64,000 bases of DNA from Hyphomicrobiales bacterium (GTDB taxonomy: Bacteria; Pseudomonadota; Alphaproteobacteria; Rhizobiales; Xanthobacteraceae). Of this stretch, positions 1 to 13,003 are shown piece after piece; position 1 is the first letter of the stretch; each line of letters starts with the position of its first letter. The stretch covers positions 1 to 64,000 of the forward strand of contig JAHFPN010000001.1 of assembly GCA_023269635.1 (NCBI GenBank), read 5' to 3'. A model generated the notes under the pieces. The model was not told the origin of the DNA, made no database searches, and saw nothing but the letters and a program-made list of their open reading frames with translations. The position numbers were made by a program, and so were the translations under genes.

Positions 1-695
1 GGTATCCGTATTTCTGCCTCACCGTATTCCTGATCGGAAGTTGGGTGCGCTTCGACCGCGAGCAGTTCACCTGGCGCTCCGGCTCGAGCCAGCTCCTGCG
101 CCGCCGGCAACTGGTCTGGGGCTCGAACCTATTTCACGTCGGTATTCTCGTCATCTTTCTCGGCCACTTCGTCGGGCTGCTGACGCCGATCTGGGTATTC
201 GACGCGCTCGGCATCTCGCACACCTTCAAGCAATGGATGGCGATCCTGATCGGCGGCATCGCCGGCGTGTTCTGCTTCATCGGCATCACCTTGCTCGTCC
301 ATCGCCGCCTGTTCGATGTGCGCATCCGCAAGACCTCGTCCTTCGGCGACATCGCGATCCTGCTCCTGCTCTACGCGCAGCTGATCCTCGGGCTCGGCAG
401 CATCTATGTCTCGCTGCAGCATCTCGACGGCCATGCGATGGTGAAGCTGATGGCCTGGGCGCAGGGCGTGCTCACGCTGCAGCCGGGCGTCTCCGTGCTC
501 GTCGCCGACGCACACTGGATCTTCAAGCTGCATCTGTTCCTCGGCATGACCATCTTCCTCGTGTTCCCGTTCACGCGCCTCGTGCACATCTGGAGCGCGC
601 CGGTCTGGTATCTCGGCCGCCGCGGCTATCAGGTCGTGCGCACGAGCCGGCCCGAGCGCGGCCAGCGCCCGGCTTGGCCGGTACCGGCGGAGTGA
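1..695 (+). CDS. narI: Respiratory nitrate reductase gamma subunit NarI, 5' truncated by window edge
   Basis: Frame stays open upstream of the listed ATG at 45 (YPYFCLTVFLIGSWVRFDREQFTWRSGSSQLL...); multi-TM NarI-like sequence with GSNLFHVGI and HWIFKLHLFLGMTIFLVFPFTRLVHIWSAP. Confidence 0.93.
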   Translation, partial: YPYFCLTVFLIGSWVRFDREQFTWRSGSSQLLRRRQLVWGSNLFHVGILVIFLGHFVGLLTPIWVFDALGISHTFKQWMAILIGGIAGVFCFIGITLLVHRRLFDVRIRKTSSFGDIAILLLLYAQLILGLGSIYVSLQHLDGHAMVKLMAWAQGVLTLQPGVSVLVADAHWIFKLHLFLGMTIFLVFPFTRLVHIWSAPVWYLGRRGYQVVRTSRPERGQRPAWPVPAE

Positions 696-700
696 CGGCG

Positions 701-1534
701 ATGAGCGGCAGCGCGCACTCGGCGGCGATCACGGCCAAGCCCGCGGTCGTCAGCGTGAACGGCGTTCCGATCCCGCGCGACGCCATCGCGCGCGAGGTGC
801 AGCATCACTCGGCGCCGAGCCCGGTCGCGGCCTGGAAGCAAGCCGCCCGCGCGCTCGCCGTGCGCGAGCTGCTGCTGCAGGAGGCGCGGCGCGTCGGCGT
901 AGCCGTCGAGCCGCTCAGCGACGCGGAAGGTCGCCGCGAGACCGAGGAGGAGGCGTCGATCCGCGGCCTGATCGAGCGCGAAGCGAAGGTCCCCGAGCCG
1001 GATCGGGAGACCTGCCGCCGTTACTACGAGCAGAACCGGCGGCGCTTCCGCTCGCCGGACATCTACGAGGCCGCGCATATCCTGATCGCCGCGCCGGCCG
1101 GCAACGCAGAGGCTCACGCGCAGGCACGCGAGCAGGCCAGCGGCATGCTTGCCGACATCCGCGAGAACCCGGCGCGCTTTTCCGAATTCGCCGACGAATT
1201 TTCCGCCTGCCCCTCGGGCGCCCACGGCGGCAATCTGGGGCAGATCACCCCCGGCCAAACCACCCCGGAATTCGAGCGTGCGCTCGAAATCCTCGAGCCG
1301 GGCTCGTTCTCATCCGAGCCGGTCGCGACCCGCTACGGTTTCCACATCATTCGCCTCGACCGCAAGATCGAAGGGCGCGAGCTGCCGTTCGAGACGGTCG
1401 CGCCGCGCATCGCGGATTATCTAAGAGAGAGCGTGCGGCGCCGCGCGGTCGCCCAGTTCATCGCGCGGCTGGCCGAGCGCGCCGAGATTGCCGGTGTCGA
1501 ACTTGCGGGCGCCGAGGCGCATCGAGTGCATTAA
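701..1534 (+). CDS. Parvulin-type peptidylprolyl isomerase (NifM/PpiC-like) of nar operon
   Basis: ATG at 701 inside ORF 41..1534; AAHILIAAP...FSEFADEFSACPSGAHGGNLGQITPGQTTPEFERAL...RYGFHIIRLDRK is the rotamase signature. Confidence 0.9.
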   Translation: MSGSAHSAAITAKPAVVSVNGVPIPRDAIAREVQHHSAPSPVAAWKQAARALAVRELLLQEARRVGVAVEPLSDAEGRRETEEEASIRGLIEREAKVPEPDRETCRRYYEQNRRRFRSPDIYEAAHILIAAPAGNAEAHAQAREQASGMLADIRENPARFSEFADEFSACPSGAHGGNLGQITPGQTTPEFERALEILEPGSFSSEPVATRYGFHIIRLDRKIEGRELPFETVAPRIADYLRESVRRRAVAQFIARLAERAEIAGVELAGAEAHRVH

Positions 1535-1548
1535 AGGAGACGGCAGCC

Positions 1549-1827
1549 ATGCTCGGCGATCTGATTGCGCGCCTCGAGGATGAAGCCGTGGCCGCGGAAG
1601 CACTGCTGTCGCTGGACGATCTGCCCTTGGTCGCGAACGTCGCCAAAGCCTCGGCCAATGCCGGTGTTCCGCCCGGCGCCTATGCGGCCGCGGCGGTGGG
1701 GCGCTTTGTGGCCGAGGCTACCGACGAGGAATGGCTCGCGTTGATCGGAATCATGACGCGCGATGCAGATCCCGCCGGCGCCTTCCTGCGCCGCGCCGTT
1801 GCAAAACGCTTGGCGCTTCCAGCCTAG
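1549..1827 (+). CDS. Small hypothetical protein downstream of nar/PPIase
   Basis: 92-aa ORF, colinear with 14-nt gap and ggag RBS; no domain recognised. Confidence 0.6.
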   Translation: MLGDLIARLEDEAVAAEALLSLDDLPLVANVAKASANAGVPPGAYAAAAVGRFVAEATDEEWLALIGIMTRDADPAGAFLRRAVAKRLALPA

Positions 1828-1863
1828 GACCGATCCATTGATGATCGAACGCGGGGATCGAGG

Positions 1864-2127
1864 CTATTGCTTCGCACCTTCCCCCGGCCGTTTCGCTTCC
1901 AGATATTGGATCGCCGCTTCGAGCGTGATCAGCTTCGGATAGTCTTTTTCCGGAATATTCACGCCGAGCCGCCGATGCACGGCGGTGACGAAGTTGAGAA
2001 AATCCATGGAATCGATGTCGAGGGCCTCGCGCAGGTCGGCGGACGGATCGACCGCCTCGATATCGACGTCGGGCGCGATGTTTTCGAGCTCCTCCTTGAC
2101 CACCGCCTGAATGCTTTGATCGCTCAT
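1864..2127 (-). CDS. Acyl carrier protein
   Basis: 87 aa, MSDQSIQAVVKEELENIAPDVDIEAVDPSADLREALDIDSMDFLNFVTAVHRRLGV; phosphopantetheine serine in DIDSMD. Confidence 0.88.
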   Translation of the reverse strand: MSDQSIQAVVKEELENIAPDVDIEAVDPSADLREALDIDSMDFLNFVTAVHRRLGVNIPEKDYPKLITLEAAIQYLEAKRPGEGAKQ

Positions 2128-3320
2128 AGCTTGTCCGGCTCCTGCAGCAGCTTGCCGATTTCGGCGAGGAACAACGCACCGGCGTGGCCGTCGCTGACCC
2201 GGTGATCGGCGGCCAGCGTGACGGTGACGACCGACCGCGGCGCGATTGCGCCGTCGATTATCCATGGCCGCGTGACCACCCGGCCGATGCCGATGATCGC
2301 GACTTGCGGCGGATAGATGATGCCGTACAGCGCCTCGACCCCGCGCTCGCCGAGGCTTGAGACCGTGATCGTCGCATCGGCGATCTCGGAGCTGCGGATG
2401 CGGCCGGCCCGCGTGCGTTGCACGAGGTCGCGCATCCGCGCCATCAGCTCGTCGAGCGCAAGAGCGTCGGCGTCGTGGATCGCCGGCGCGGCCAGGCCGC
2501 CGCCACGAATGGCGATCGCCATCCCAAGATGCACGGCGGCGATCGGCTCGAACTTTCCATCGCGATGGAAGCCGTTGAAGGCGGGAAACCGTCGCGCCGC
2601 GAGCGCAACCGCTTTCATGGCGAGCGCACCCATCAAGAGCCGCGACTCGGGCGGCCGTTCGGCATTGGTGCGCGCGAGCCACGCCTCGCATTTCGTAACG
2701 TCGACCGTGTGCTCGAGGTAGTAGTGAGGGATCTCTCGCTTCGAGCGGGTCATGGCGGCGGCGATGGCCGCGCGCATGGCGTCGAGGTCGAGCCCGATGG
2801 CCCGTTTTCCGGCGGGGGCGGCGGCGCCGAGCTGACGCTCGACATCGGCGAGTTCGATCGCGCCGGCCGGGCCGCTGCCGGCAATGGTCGCGAGATCGAT
2901 GCCGTGCGTCTCTGCGAGCTGTCGCGCCGCCGGCGACGCGCGGACGCGGCCCGCGCGCGGAGGTGCCATCCCCGCGGGCGCCGGGCTCGGCATCTTTCGT
3001 TCGACCGGCGGCGGAGGGGCGGGCGCAAAGGCCGGCGCCGCCTTGGGCGCGGGCGGCGCCGCGGCTACGCCCGTTCTTGCTTCCTCGTCCGTCACCACGC
3101 GGGCGAGCGGCGTTCCGACTGCCACCTTCTTGCCGAGCTCGACCAGCACCTGCTCGATCCGGCCGGTCTCGAAGATCTCGATCTCGATCGCGCCCTTCTG
3201 GGTTTCCACCACCGCGACGATGTCACCGCGTTTCACGCGGTCGCCCGGTTTGATCAGCCATTCCACCAGTGTGCCCGCCTCCATTTCGGCGCCGAGCGAA
3301 GGCATGCGGAACTCGACCAT
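2124..3320 (-). CDS. 2-oxoacid dehydrogenase E2 (dihydrolipoamide acyltransferase)
   Basis: Lipoyl domain (VVETQKGAIEIEIFETG), E3-binding domain (RASPAARQLAETHGIDLATIAGSGPAGAIELADVERQL), catalytic DHRVSDGHAGALF. Confidence 0.92.
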   Translation of the reverse strand: MVEFRMPSLGAEMEAGTLVEWLIKPGDRVKRGDIVAVVETQKGAIEIEIFETGRIEQVLVELGKKVAVGTPLARVVTDEEARTGVAAAPPAPKAAPAFAPAPPPPVERKMPSPAPAGMAPPRAGRVRASPAARQLAETHGIDLATIAGSGPAGAIELADVERQLGAAAPAGKRAIGLDLDAMRAAIAAAMTRSKREIPHYYLEHTVDVTKCEAWLARTNAERPPESRLLMGALAMKAVALAARRFPAFNGFHRDGKFEPIAAVHLGMAIAIRGGGLAAPAIHDADALALDELMARMRDLVQRTRAGRIRSSEIADATITVSSLGERGVEALYGIIYPPQVAIIGIGRVVTRPWIIDGAIAPRSVVTVTLAADHRVSDGHAGALFLAEIGKLLQEPDKL

Positions 3321-3328
3321 GGCGCCCC

Positions 3329-4336
3329 CTAGGCCCGGCCGAGCGCGGCCTTGGCCGCGGCGACGATCTTCGGCGTCTGCGGGAGGGCGGCTTCTTCCAG
3401 GTGGCGCGGATAGGGGATCGGCACTTCCTCGCTGCAGACGCGGCCGATGGGCGCGTCGAGATCGAAGAACGCCTGCTCGACGATGCGGGTGCAGATTTCG
3501 GCGGCCAGGCTCCCGCTGCGCCACCCTTCGTCGACGATCACCGCCCGGCGCGTCTTGGTCACCGAAGCCATGATGGTGGCGTCGTCGAGCGGCCGCAGGC
3601 TGCGCAGGTCGATCACCTCGGCGTCGATGTTCTCGGCGGCCAGCGCGCTCGCGGCCTCGATCGTCTTCCACAGCGAGCCGCCGTAGGTGATGAGCGAGAT
3701 GTCGCGTCCGGCGCGTCGCACCGCGGCTTTGTCGATACCGACCGGGCCGGCGTCGGCCGCGAGCTTGCCGCTCATGTTGTAGAGCATGATGTGCTCGAAG
3801 ATCAGCACCGGATCCGGATCCTCGAGCGCGGTCCACAGCATGCCGCGGGCGTCCTCGAGCGTCGCGGGTGCCAGCACCTTGATGCCGGGGATATGCGCGT
3901 ACCAACCTTCCAGGCTGTGCGAGTGCTGGGCCGCAAGCTGACGGCCGGCGCCGGTCGCCATGCGGATCACCAGCGGCACGCCGAACTGATTGCCCGACAT
4001 GTGCCGCACCGTCGCCGCGGTATTGAGAATCTGGTCGAGCGCGAGCAGGCTGAAATTCACCGTCATCACTTCGACGATCGGACGCATGCCGGCGATCGCC
4101 GCGCCGATGCCCGCCCCGGTGAAGCCCGATTCGGAGAGCGGCGTGTCGCGAATTCGCTCGGGGCCGAACTCCGCCAACAAGCCCTTGCTCACGGCATAGC
4201 AGCCGCCATAGCGCCCGACGTCCTCGCCCATCAGGAATACGCGCGGATCCCGCTTCAACGCGTCGCGGATCGCCTCGCGCACCGCCTCACGATAGGTGAG
4301 CTCGATCGTCGCGGATGGGGCTGTTGCAGCAGGCAT
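3329..4336 (-). CDS. 2-oxoacid dehydrogenase E1 beta subunit
   Basis: [40 protein letters not shown]...; transketolase-like Pyr/C domains. Confidence 0.93.
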   Translation of the reverse strand: MPAATAPSATIELTYREAVREAIRDALKRDPRVFLMGEDVGRYGGCYAVSKGLLAEFGPERIRDTPLSESGFTGAGIGAAIAGMRPIVEVMTVNFSLLALDQILNTAATVRHMSGNQFGVPLVIRMATGAGRQLAAQHSHSLEGWYAHIPGIKVLAPATLEDARGMLWTALEDPDPVLIFEHIMLYNMSGKLAADAGPVGIDKAAVRRAGRDISLITYGGSLWKTIEAASALAAENIDAEVIDLRSLRPLDDATIMASVTKTRRAVIVDEGWRSGSLAAEICTRIVEQAFFDLDAPIGRVCSEEVPIPYPRHLEEAALPQTPKIVAAAKAALGRA

Positions 4337-4349
4337 GGAGCGTCGCCGA

Positions 4350-5338
4350 TCAATTGGCCGTTTCCGCGTACGTGTAGCGCGTGAGTTGTTCGACCGGCTC
4401 CCAGGTGCCGGCTTCGGCGAAAGCGACGGCCTCGGCCAGCTCCGCGGCGACCTCGGCTTCGATGCGCGCGACGTCCTCGGGATGGATCATCTTGTTCTGC
4501 TCGAGCCATCCCTGAAAGCGCACGATCGGTCCTTTCTTCCGCCAGGCTTCGACCTCCGCCTTGTCGCGGTAGAGCTGGGCATCGAACATCGAGTGCGCCC
4601 GGAAGCGGTAGGTGCGGCATTCGAGGAAATACGGCTTGACCGTCTCGCGCACCGCATGCACCGCGCGGCGCGCCGCCGCCTCGACCGCCACCACGTCCAT
4701 GCCGTCGACTGCCTCCGATGCCAGCCGGTAGCACGCAGCCTTGGCGTGAATGTCGGTCTCCGACTCGGAGATCGCCAGCGCCGTTCCCATGGCATAGAGA
4801 TTGTTCTCGCACACGAACAGCACCGGCAGCGACCACAGCGCCGCCAGATTCATGCTCTCGTGGAACTCGCCTTCGGCCGCGGCCCCTTCGCCGAAGAAGC
4901 AGGCGGTGACGCGCTTCTCGCCGCGCATGCGATCGGCGAGCGCGAGACCGATCGCGAGCGGCAGCCCGCCGCCGACGATGGCATTGCCGCCGTAGAAATT
5001 GGTCGCCCGATCGAACAAATGCATCGAGCCGCCGCGCCCGCCGCTGCAGCCCTCGCGCTTGCCGTACATCTCCGCGAGCGCCGCCTTCATGGACATGCCG
5101 CGGACGAGGGCGTGGCCGTGCTCGCGGTAGGCGGCCACGACCCGGTCGCGCTGCTCGAGCACGGGAATTACACCGACGGCGACCGCTTCCTCGCCGTCGT
5201 AGAGATGCAGGAAGCCGCGGATTTTCTCCTGGGTATAGAGCTCGGCGCACTTGTCCTCGAAGCGACTGATGCGGATCATCTGCTTCAGCAGCTCGAGCGA
5301 ATGCGCCCGCGTCAGATGCGGCCTGTCGTCGGTCCGGT

Positions 5339-5342
<4 letters not shown>
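4350..5342 (-). CDS. 2-oxoacid dehydrogenase E1 alpha subunit (TPP-binding)
   Basis: [36 protein letters not shown]...[11 protein letters not shown]...[37 protein letters not shown]; 4-nt overlap with neighbour. Confidence 0.93.
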
Positions 5343-7093
<1,751 letters not shown>

Positions 7094-7149
7094 GGCCGGC
7101 TCTGGGCAGGTTCGGGCCTGCAGATTGAATGATCGATATCGCGGTAACT

Positions 7150-7163
7150 TTGATGCGGGTCAA
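7150..7163. promoter_or_regulatory. FNR/FixK-like box TTGAT-GCGG-GTCAA
   Basis: 9/10 match to TTGAT-N4-ATCAA in the divergent intergenic region between the acyl-CoA synthetase and the ABC SBP. Confidence 0.55.
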
Positions 7164-7221
7164 ATCCGCGTGGGGCGACGATTGCTAGATTTTCGACTAA
7201 AGTTCTCAATAGGAGGACGCC

Positions 7222-8352
7222 ATGGTCCATCCAATGAAGACGATCGCGTCGGCGCTGGCCGGCCTGCTGTTTGCGGCGGGGCCGGTCGCGGCACAACCGG
7301 CGCCGCCGATCGAGGACGAGTTGGTTCTCATCACCCCGGTCGCCAAGACCCTGACCGATCCCGCGCTGGCGGAGTTCGTCAAGTATGCGAAGGAAAAATG
7401 GAACATCACGGTCAGGACGAGCGCGCTCGCGGCCGGAACGCCGGTCGCCTATGGGCGCATCGTGGAATGGAAGGGCCGCCCGGAGGCGGACATCTTCTGG
7501 GGCGGCGAAAGCGCGCTGTTCGACAAGCTCGCCGAGCAGAATCTGCTCGCCAAGCTCGCCTTGCCGCAGGCGGTGGTGGATTCGATTCCGGTGAGCATCG
7601 GCAAGCCGAAGCCGATTCCGCTTAAAGATCCGAACGGCTTCTGGATCGGCACCGTGCTCGAGCCCTACGGGATCGTCTATCAACCGACCGTGTTGCGACG
7701 GCTCGGCGTACCCGAACCGAAGGATTGGAACGATCTGCTCAATCCGAAACTGAAGGGCAATATCGCGCAATGCGCGCCGACCCGCTCGAGCAGCAGCCAC
7801 GCCACCTATGAAGTCATTCTCCAGCGTGAAGGCGACGTGAAGGGCTGGGAGTGGCTGCGGACGCTGGGCGGGCTTACCGGCATCTTCACCGCCCGCAGCC
7901 GTGACGTTCCCTCGGTCGTGGCGAAGGGCGAATTCGCCGTCGGGTTCGCGGTGCCGAGCTACATGGCCTTCGAAGATCGGCTGGCGGGCTTCGATATCAA
8001 GTTCGTCGCGCCGAAGACGGCTTGGGTCACGCCCGAGCCGATCGCGATTCTCGCGGGCGCAAAACATCAGAAGGCCGCGCGCGCGTTCATCGAGTTCATG
8101 CTCTCGGAGCGCGGACAGCGAGTCGCGATGGAGCGCGGCGTGTTCCCGATCACGCCGAAATACCGCGTGCAGGGTCCTCCCGGATCGACCGCCGAATTGG
8201 CGGTCGAGTTCACGGGCGGCCTGCGTTCCTACTTCGATCAGGAAGTGACCAACATCTATGACGACGCCGTCGCGCAGGCGCGCTACGAGCAGGTCAACAC
8301 GCTGTTCCGCAAGGAGATCGAGTCGGTCTGGGAAGAGCTCAAGAAGAAGTAG
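7222..8352 (+). CDS. ABC transporter substrate-binding protein (Fe3+/thiamine/polyamine type)
   Basis: N-terminal signal peptide (MKTIASALAGLLFAAGPVAAQP), FbpA-like fold sequence; first gene of 3-gene ABC operon. Confidence 0.88.
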   Translation: MVHPMKTIASALAGLLFAAGPVAAQPAPPIEDELVLITPVAKTLTDPALAEFVKYAKEKWNITVRTSALAAGTPVAYGRIVEWKGRPEADIFWGGESALFDKLAEQNLLAKLALPQAVVDSIPVSIGKPKPIPLKDPNGFWIGTVLEPYGIVYQPTVLRRLGVPEPKDWNDLLNPKLKGNIAQCAPTRSSSSHATYEVILQREGDVKGWEWLRTLGGLTGIFTARSRDVPSVVAKGEFAVGFAVPSYMAFEDRLAGFDIKFVAPKTAWVTPEPIAILAGAKHQKAARAFIEFMLSERGQRVAMERGVFPITPKYRVQGPPGSTAELAVEFTGGLRSYFDQEVTNIYDDAVAQARYEQVNTLFRKEIESVWEELKKK

Positions 8353-8385
8353 CCAGCCGATTTTTCAGGGGGACCGGGGCTGCGC

Positions 8386-9461
<1,076 letters not shown>

Positions 9462-9462
<1 letters not shown>

Positions 9463-11135
9463 TGAAGCTGCCCCGCACCATCCCGTCTGCGCTCGGGTTC
9501 GGCGTCATCTGGGCCTTCCTGATCCTATTCGTGGTCTATCCGCTCTTCCGCATCTTCTACGACGCCTTTACCGACGAGGCCGGACGGCTGACGCTGGTCA
9601 ACTTTTTCGAATTCTTCACCGATTCTTTCTATCTGCGCTCGCTCTGGCAATCGATGGTCTTGGGCGTGGCGGCGGTCGTCACCACGTCGGTGATCGGAAT
9701 TGCGGTCGCCTTTCTCCTCATTCGCTGCGAGTTCCCGTATCGCAATCTGTTCTCGTATCTCACGATGCTGCCGCTGATCCTGCCGCCGCTCGTCGGCGTG
9801 CTCGGGTTCGTCTTCATTCTCGGCCGCGCCGGAAGCGTCAATGTGATCTTGATGGATTGGTTCGGCATGGAGAAGCCGATCAACTTCATGTACGGGATGC
9901 AGGGGGTGTTGCTGGTCGAAACCGTGCACCTGTTCCCGATGATGACGCTCAGCGTGCTCGACGCGCTTTCCAAGGTCGATCCCTCGCTGGAAGAGGCCGC
10001 GCAAGGCGTGGGCGCGAAAGGCTGGCGCAGGTTTCGGGACATCACGCTGCCGCTCACCACGCCCGGCTACGTCTCCGGGGCGCTCTTGGTCTTCATCTGG
10101 ACTTTCGCCGATTTCGTGACGCCGCTCGTTCTCGGCGTGCAGGATCTGCTCGCGCCGCAGGCCTATCTGAACATCGTGCAGTTCGTCGACCGGCGCATCT
10201 TCCGGATGGGGATCGTGATCTCGGCGCTCCTCGTCCTGCTTGCCATCGTGTTCGTGCTGGCGGCGCGGCAGTACGTGGCATTGAAGGACTACAGCTCGCT
10301 CACCTATTCGAAGATCGAGCGGCGCCGGCTGGGCCCGGTCGAGCGCTGGCTCGCGGTCGGCTTCCTCACGCTGCTTCTCGTCATCTCGTTCATCCCCCAG
10401 GTCGGGGTCATGTTTGCCGCCGTCGGAAGGGGCTGGGCGCTCACGCCGATCCCCGTCGTCTATACGCTCGAATTCTTCCGGCAGGTGAGCATCGAGACGC
10501 CCAAATTCATCATCAACTCCTTCGTGTTCTCGGGGCTCGCGGTAGTTGTGTGCCTGGTCGTCGGCGTGCCCATGGCCTGGATCCTGGGACGGACGCGCGC
10601 GCCCGGCCGCAACACCATGGACGCGCTCACCACGCTGATCCTTGCCATTCCCGGGACCGCGATCGGCATCGCTTACATTCGCGCGTTCAATTACCCGCTG
10701 CCATTGATCGATATTCCGCTCACCGGCATGTGGATCATCCTGCCGCTGGTGCTGGCGGTTCGCCGCCTGCCCTACACCGTGCGCGGCAGCCATTCCTCGC
10801 TGCTGCTCGTACACAAATCGATGGAGGAGGCCGCGGAAAACGTCGGCGCCAGCAAGCCGCGCGTATTCTGGGACATCACGGTGCCGCTGGTCTGGAAAGG
10901 CATCCTGGTCGGCGCGCTGTTCTCGTTCCTCACTTCGATCCAGGAAGCCTCGGCCACGATTTTCCTCACCCTCGGGGGCTGGGAGATGATGCCGGTCGGC
11001 ATCTTCACCTTCTATATCGCGGGCTCGCAGAGCCAGGCGGCGGCCCTCGGCGTGATCTTGATCGCCATGTGCGCGTTCAGCCTGTACGTGGTCAACCGCA
11101 TTGCCGGGACCCGCGTCGGCGGATTGTTCGGCTGA
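9462..11135 (+). CDS. ABC transporter permease (FbpB-like, two fused permease domains)
   Basis: Two EAA-like loops (EEAAQGVGAKGWRRFRDITLPLTTPG; EEAAENVGASKPRVFWDITVPLVWKG). Confidence 0.93.
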
Positions 11136-11143
11136 TCGCGAGA

Positions 11144-12148
11144 TCAATTCAGGTCGGCGAGCTCGGCTCCGGGCGGACGCGCCAGCAGCTCCGCGATCGT
11201 TGCTTCGATCGCTGCGCCCTCGTTCACGATCCGGTTCACCGCCGACGCGATCGGCACCTGCACGCCGAGACGGCGGCCGAGTTCGCTGATCGAGGCGGCG
11301 GTATGGACGCCTTCGGTCACCACCTTGCGCTCGGCGAGGATGTCCGCCGCTGCCCGTCCTTCGCCAAGCGCGATGCCGAACGTGGTGTTGCGGGATTGCG
11401 TGCCCATGCAGGTCAGCGTGACGTCGCCGCTGCCGGCGAGGCCCAGGAGGTTGATCGGGTTGCCACCCTTGGCGCGGGCGATGCAAGCCATCTCGTGGAG
11501 GCCGCGCGCGATCAGCAGCCCACGCACGTTTTCACCCCTCCGCTTCGCGATGGCGATGCCGCAGGCGATCGCGAGCACGTTCTTGAACGCGCCGCCGATG
11601 GTCGCGCTGATCGGGTCGTTGGATGTGTAGAGCAGGAAGCGCGCGCTGCTGAGCGTCTTCGCCAGTCGTTCGGCCAGCGGCTGATCGGCGCTGGCCAGCG
11701 TGACGCCCGTCGCGAGCCCGCGCGCGACTTCTTGCGCGAACGAGGGGCCGGCGAGCACCGCCACCGAAGCCTGCGGCAAGGCCTCGGCGATGACCTCCGG
11801 CATGAGCGCGCAGGTGCCGCGCTCGATGCCCTTAGAGCAAGAGATCACCGGGGTTCCCGGCCTGAGCGCGCTGCGCATGTTCTCGGCAACGCCGCGCAAG
11901 AATTGCGACGGGACCGCGAGAAGAACGAGGTCCGCCGCGCCGGCAACCTCGCCGAGATTCGTGCTGGCCGCAATTCCAGGCTCGACCGCGAGCCCCGGCA
12001 GAAAATGCGGGTTGCCGTGCCCGGCATTGATCGATTCCACGACCTCGGGCTCGTGCGCCCACATCCTCGCCTGCAACCCCGCGCGCCGCGCCACGCATGC
12101 CATCGCGGTTCCGAACGATCCACCACCAATGATCGATGCTGTTTTCAC
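11144..12148 (-). CDS. gpsA: NAD(P)-dependent glycerol-3-phosphate dehydrogenase
   Basis: VKTASIIGGGSFGTAMACVARRAGLQARMW...CSKGIERGT...NPINLLGLAGSGDVTLTCMGTQSRNTTFGIALGEG; GTG start proposed at 12148 because the long ORF overlaps the SDR. Confidence 0.9.
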   Translation of the reverse strand: MKTASIIGGGSFGTAMACVARRAGLQARMWAHEPEVVESINAGHGNPHFLPGLAVEPGIAASTNLGEVAGAADLVLLAVPSQFLRGVAENMRSALRPGTPVISCSKGIERGTCALMPEVIAEALPQASVAVLAGPSFAQEVARGLATGVTLASADQPLAERLAKTLSSARFLLYTSNDPISATIGGAFKNVLAIACGIAIAKRRGENVRGLLIARGLHEMACIARAKGGNPINLLGLAGSGDVTLTCMGTQSRNTTFGIALGEGRAAADILAERKVVTEGVHTAASISELGRRLGVQVPIASAVNRIVNEGAAIEATIAELLARPPGAELADLN

Positions 12149-12179
12149 GGCTCGCTCGGCAATCGCCGGGGATTTCGGG

Positions 12180-12935
12180 TCAATAGGTCGCTCGCCCGCC
12201 CGAGATGTCAAACACGCCGCCGGTGGTGAACGAGCAGTCGGCCGAGGCGCAGAAGGCGGCCATCGCGGCAATCTCCTCGACCAGCACGAAACGGCCGCGC
12301 GGGACCTTGGCCAGCATGGCCTGGACGAAATCGTCCTTGAACTGCTTGAGCAACTCGGTGTTGGCCGCGGATGGCGTGATGCAGTTGACCGCGATGTCGT
12401 AGCTGGCGAGCTCCTTGCCGAGCGATTTGGTGAGCGCGATCAGGCCGGCCTTGGCGGCCGAATAGGCCGGCGCCCGCGGATTGCCCTCCTTGCCGGCGAT
12501 CGAGGCGATGTTGACGACGCGGCCGTAATTGTTGGCGATCATCTGCGGGACCACGGCGCGGCAGCAATGGAACGGGCCGTCCAGATTGACGGCCATGACC
12601 TGCCGCCAGGCGTCGAGCGGATATTCCCAGGTCGTCTGCGTCGGGCCGCCGATCCCGGCGTTGTTGACGAGAATGTCGATGCGTCCGAACGCCGCGAGCG
12701 TCGCGTCACGCGCCTGCTCGACGCTTGCATAATCCGCCACGTCGCAGCGGAACGCGGTGACCCGGCCGCGGCCCTTCAGCTCCCGCGCGGTCTTCTCGGC
12801 GAGCGGCTGATCGCGATCCCAAATCGTGACTGCCGCGCCCGAGTCGAGAAAACGCTCGGTGATCGCTCGACCGATGCCTTGGGCGCCGCCGGTGACGACT
12901 GCGAAGCGGCCACTAAGGTCGATCCGGTTGGGCAT
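12180..12935 (-). CDS. SDR family oxidoreductase
   Basis: VTGGAQGIGRAI, NNAGIGG, YSAAKAGLIALTKSLGKEL. Confidence 0.93.
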   Translation of the reverse strand: MPNRIDLSGRFAVVTGGAQGIGRAITERFLDSGAAVTIWDRDQPLAEKTARELKGRGRVTAFRCDVADYASVEQARDATLAAFGRIDILVNNAGIGGPTQTTWEYPLDAWRQVMAVNLDGPFHCCRAVVPQMIANNYGRVVNIASIAGKEGNPRAPAYSAAKAGLIALTKSLGKELASYDIAVNCITPSAANTELLKQFKDDFVQAMLAKVPRGRFVLVEEIAAMAAFCASADCSFTTGGVFDISGGRATY

Positions 12936-13003
12936 GCTGATTCTCCGCCGGATCGATCGGATTCCGCTTGACGCGCGCCTTCATCGATCGCGCCAGGCGC
13001 GGT

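Noticed and set aside
9525-11486. 653-aa minus-strand ORF opposite the ABC permease
   Set aside because: Antisense shadow of an unambiguous permease; composition rich in R/E/H/Q with no domain.
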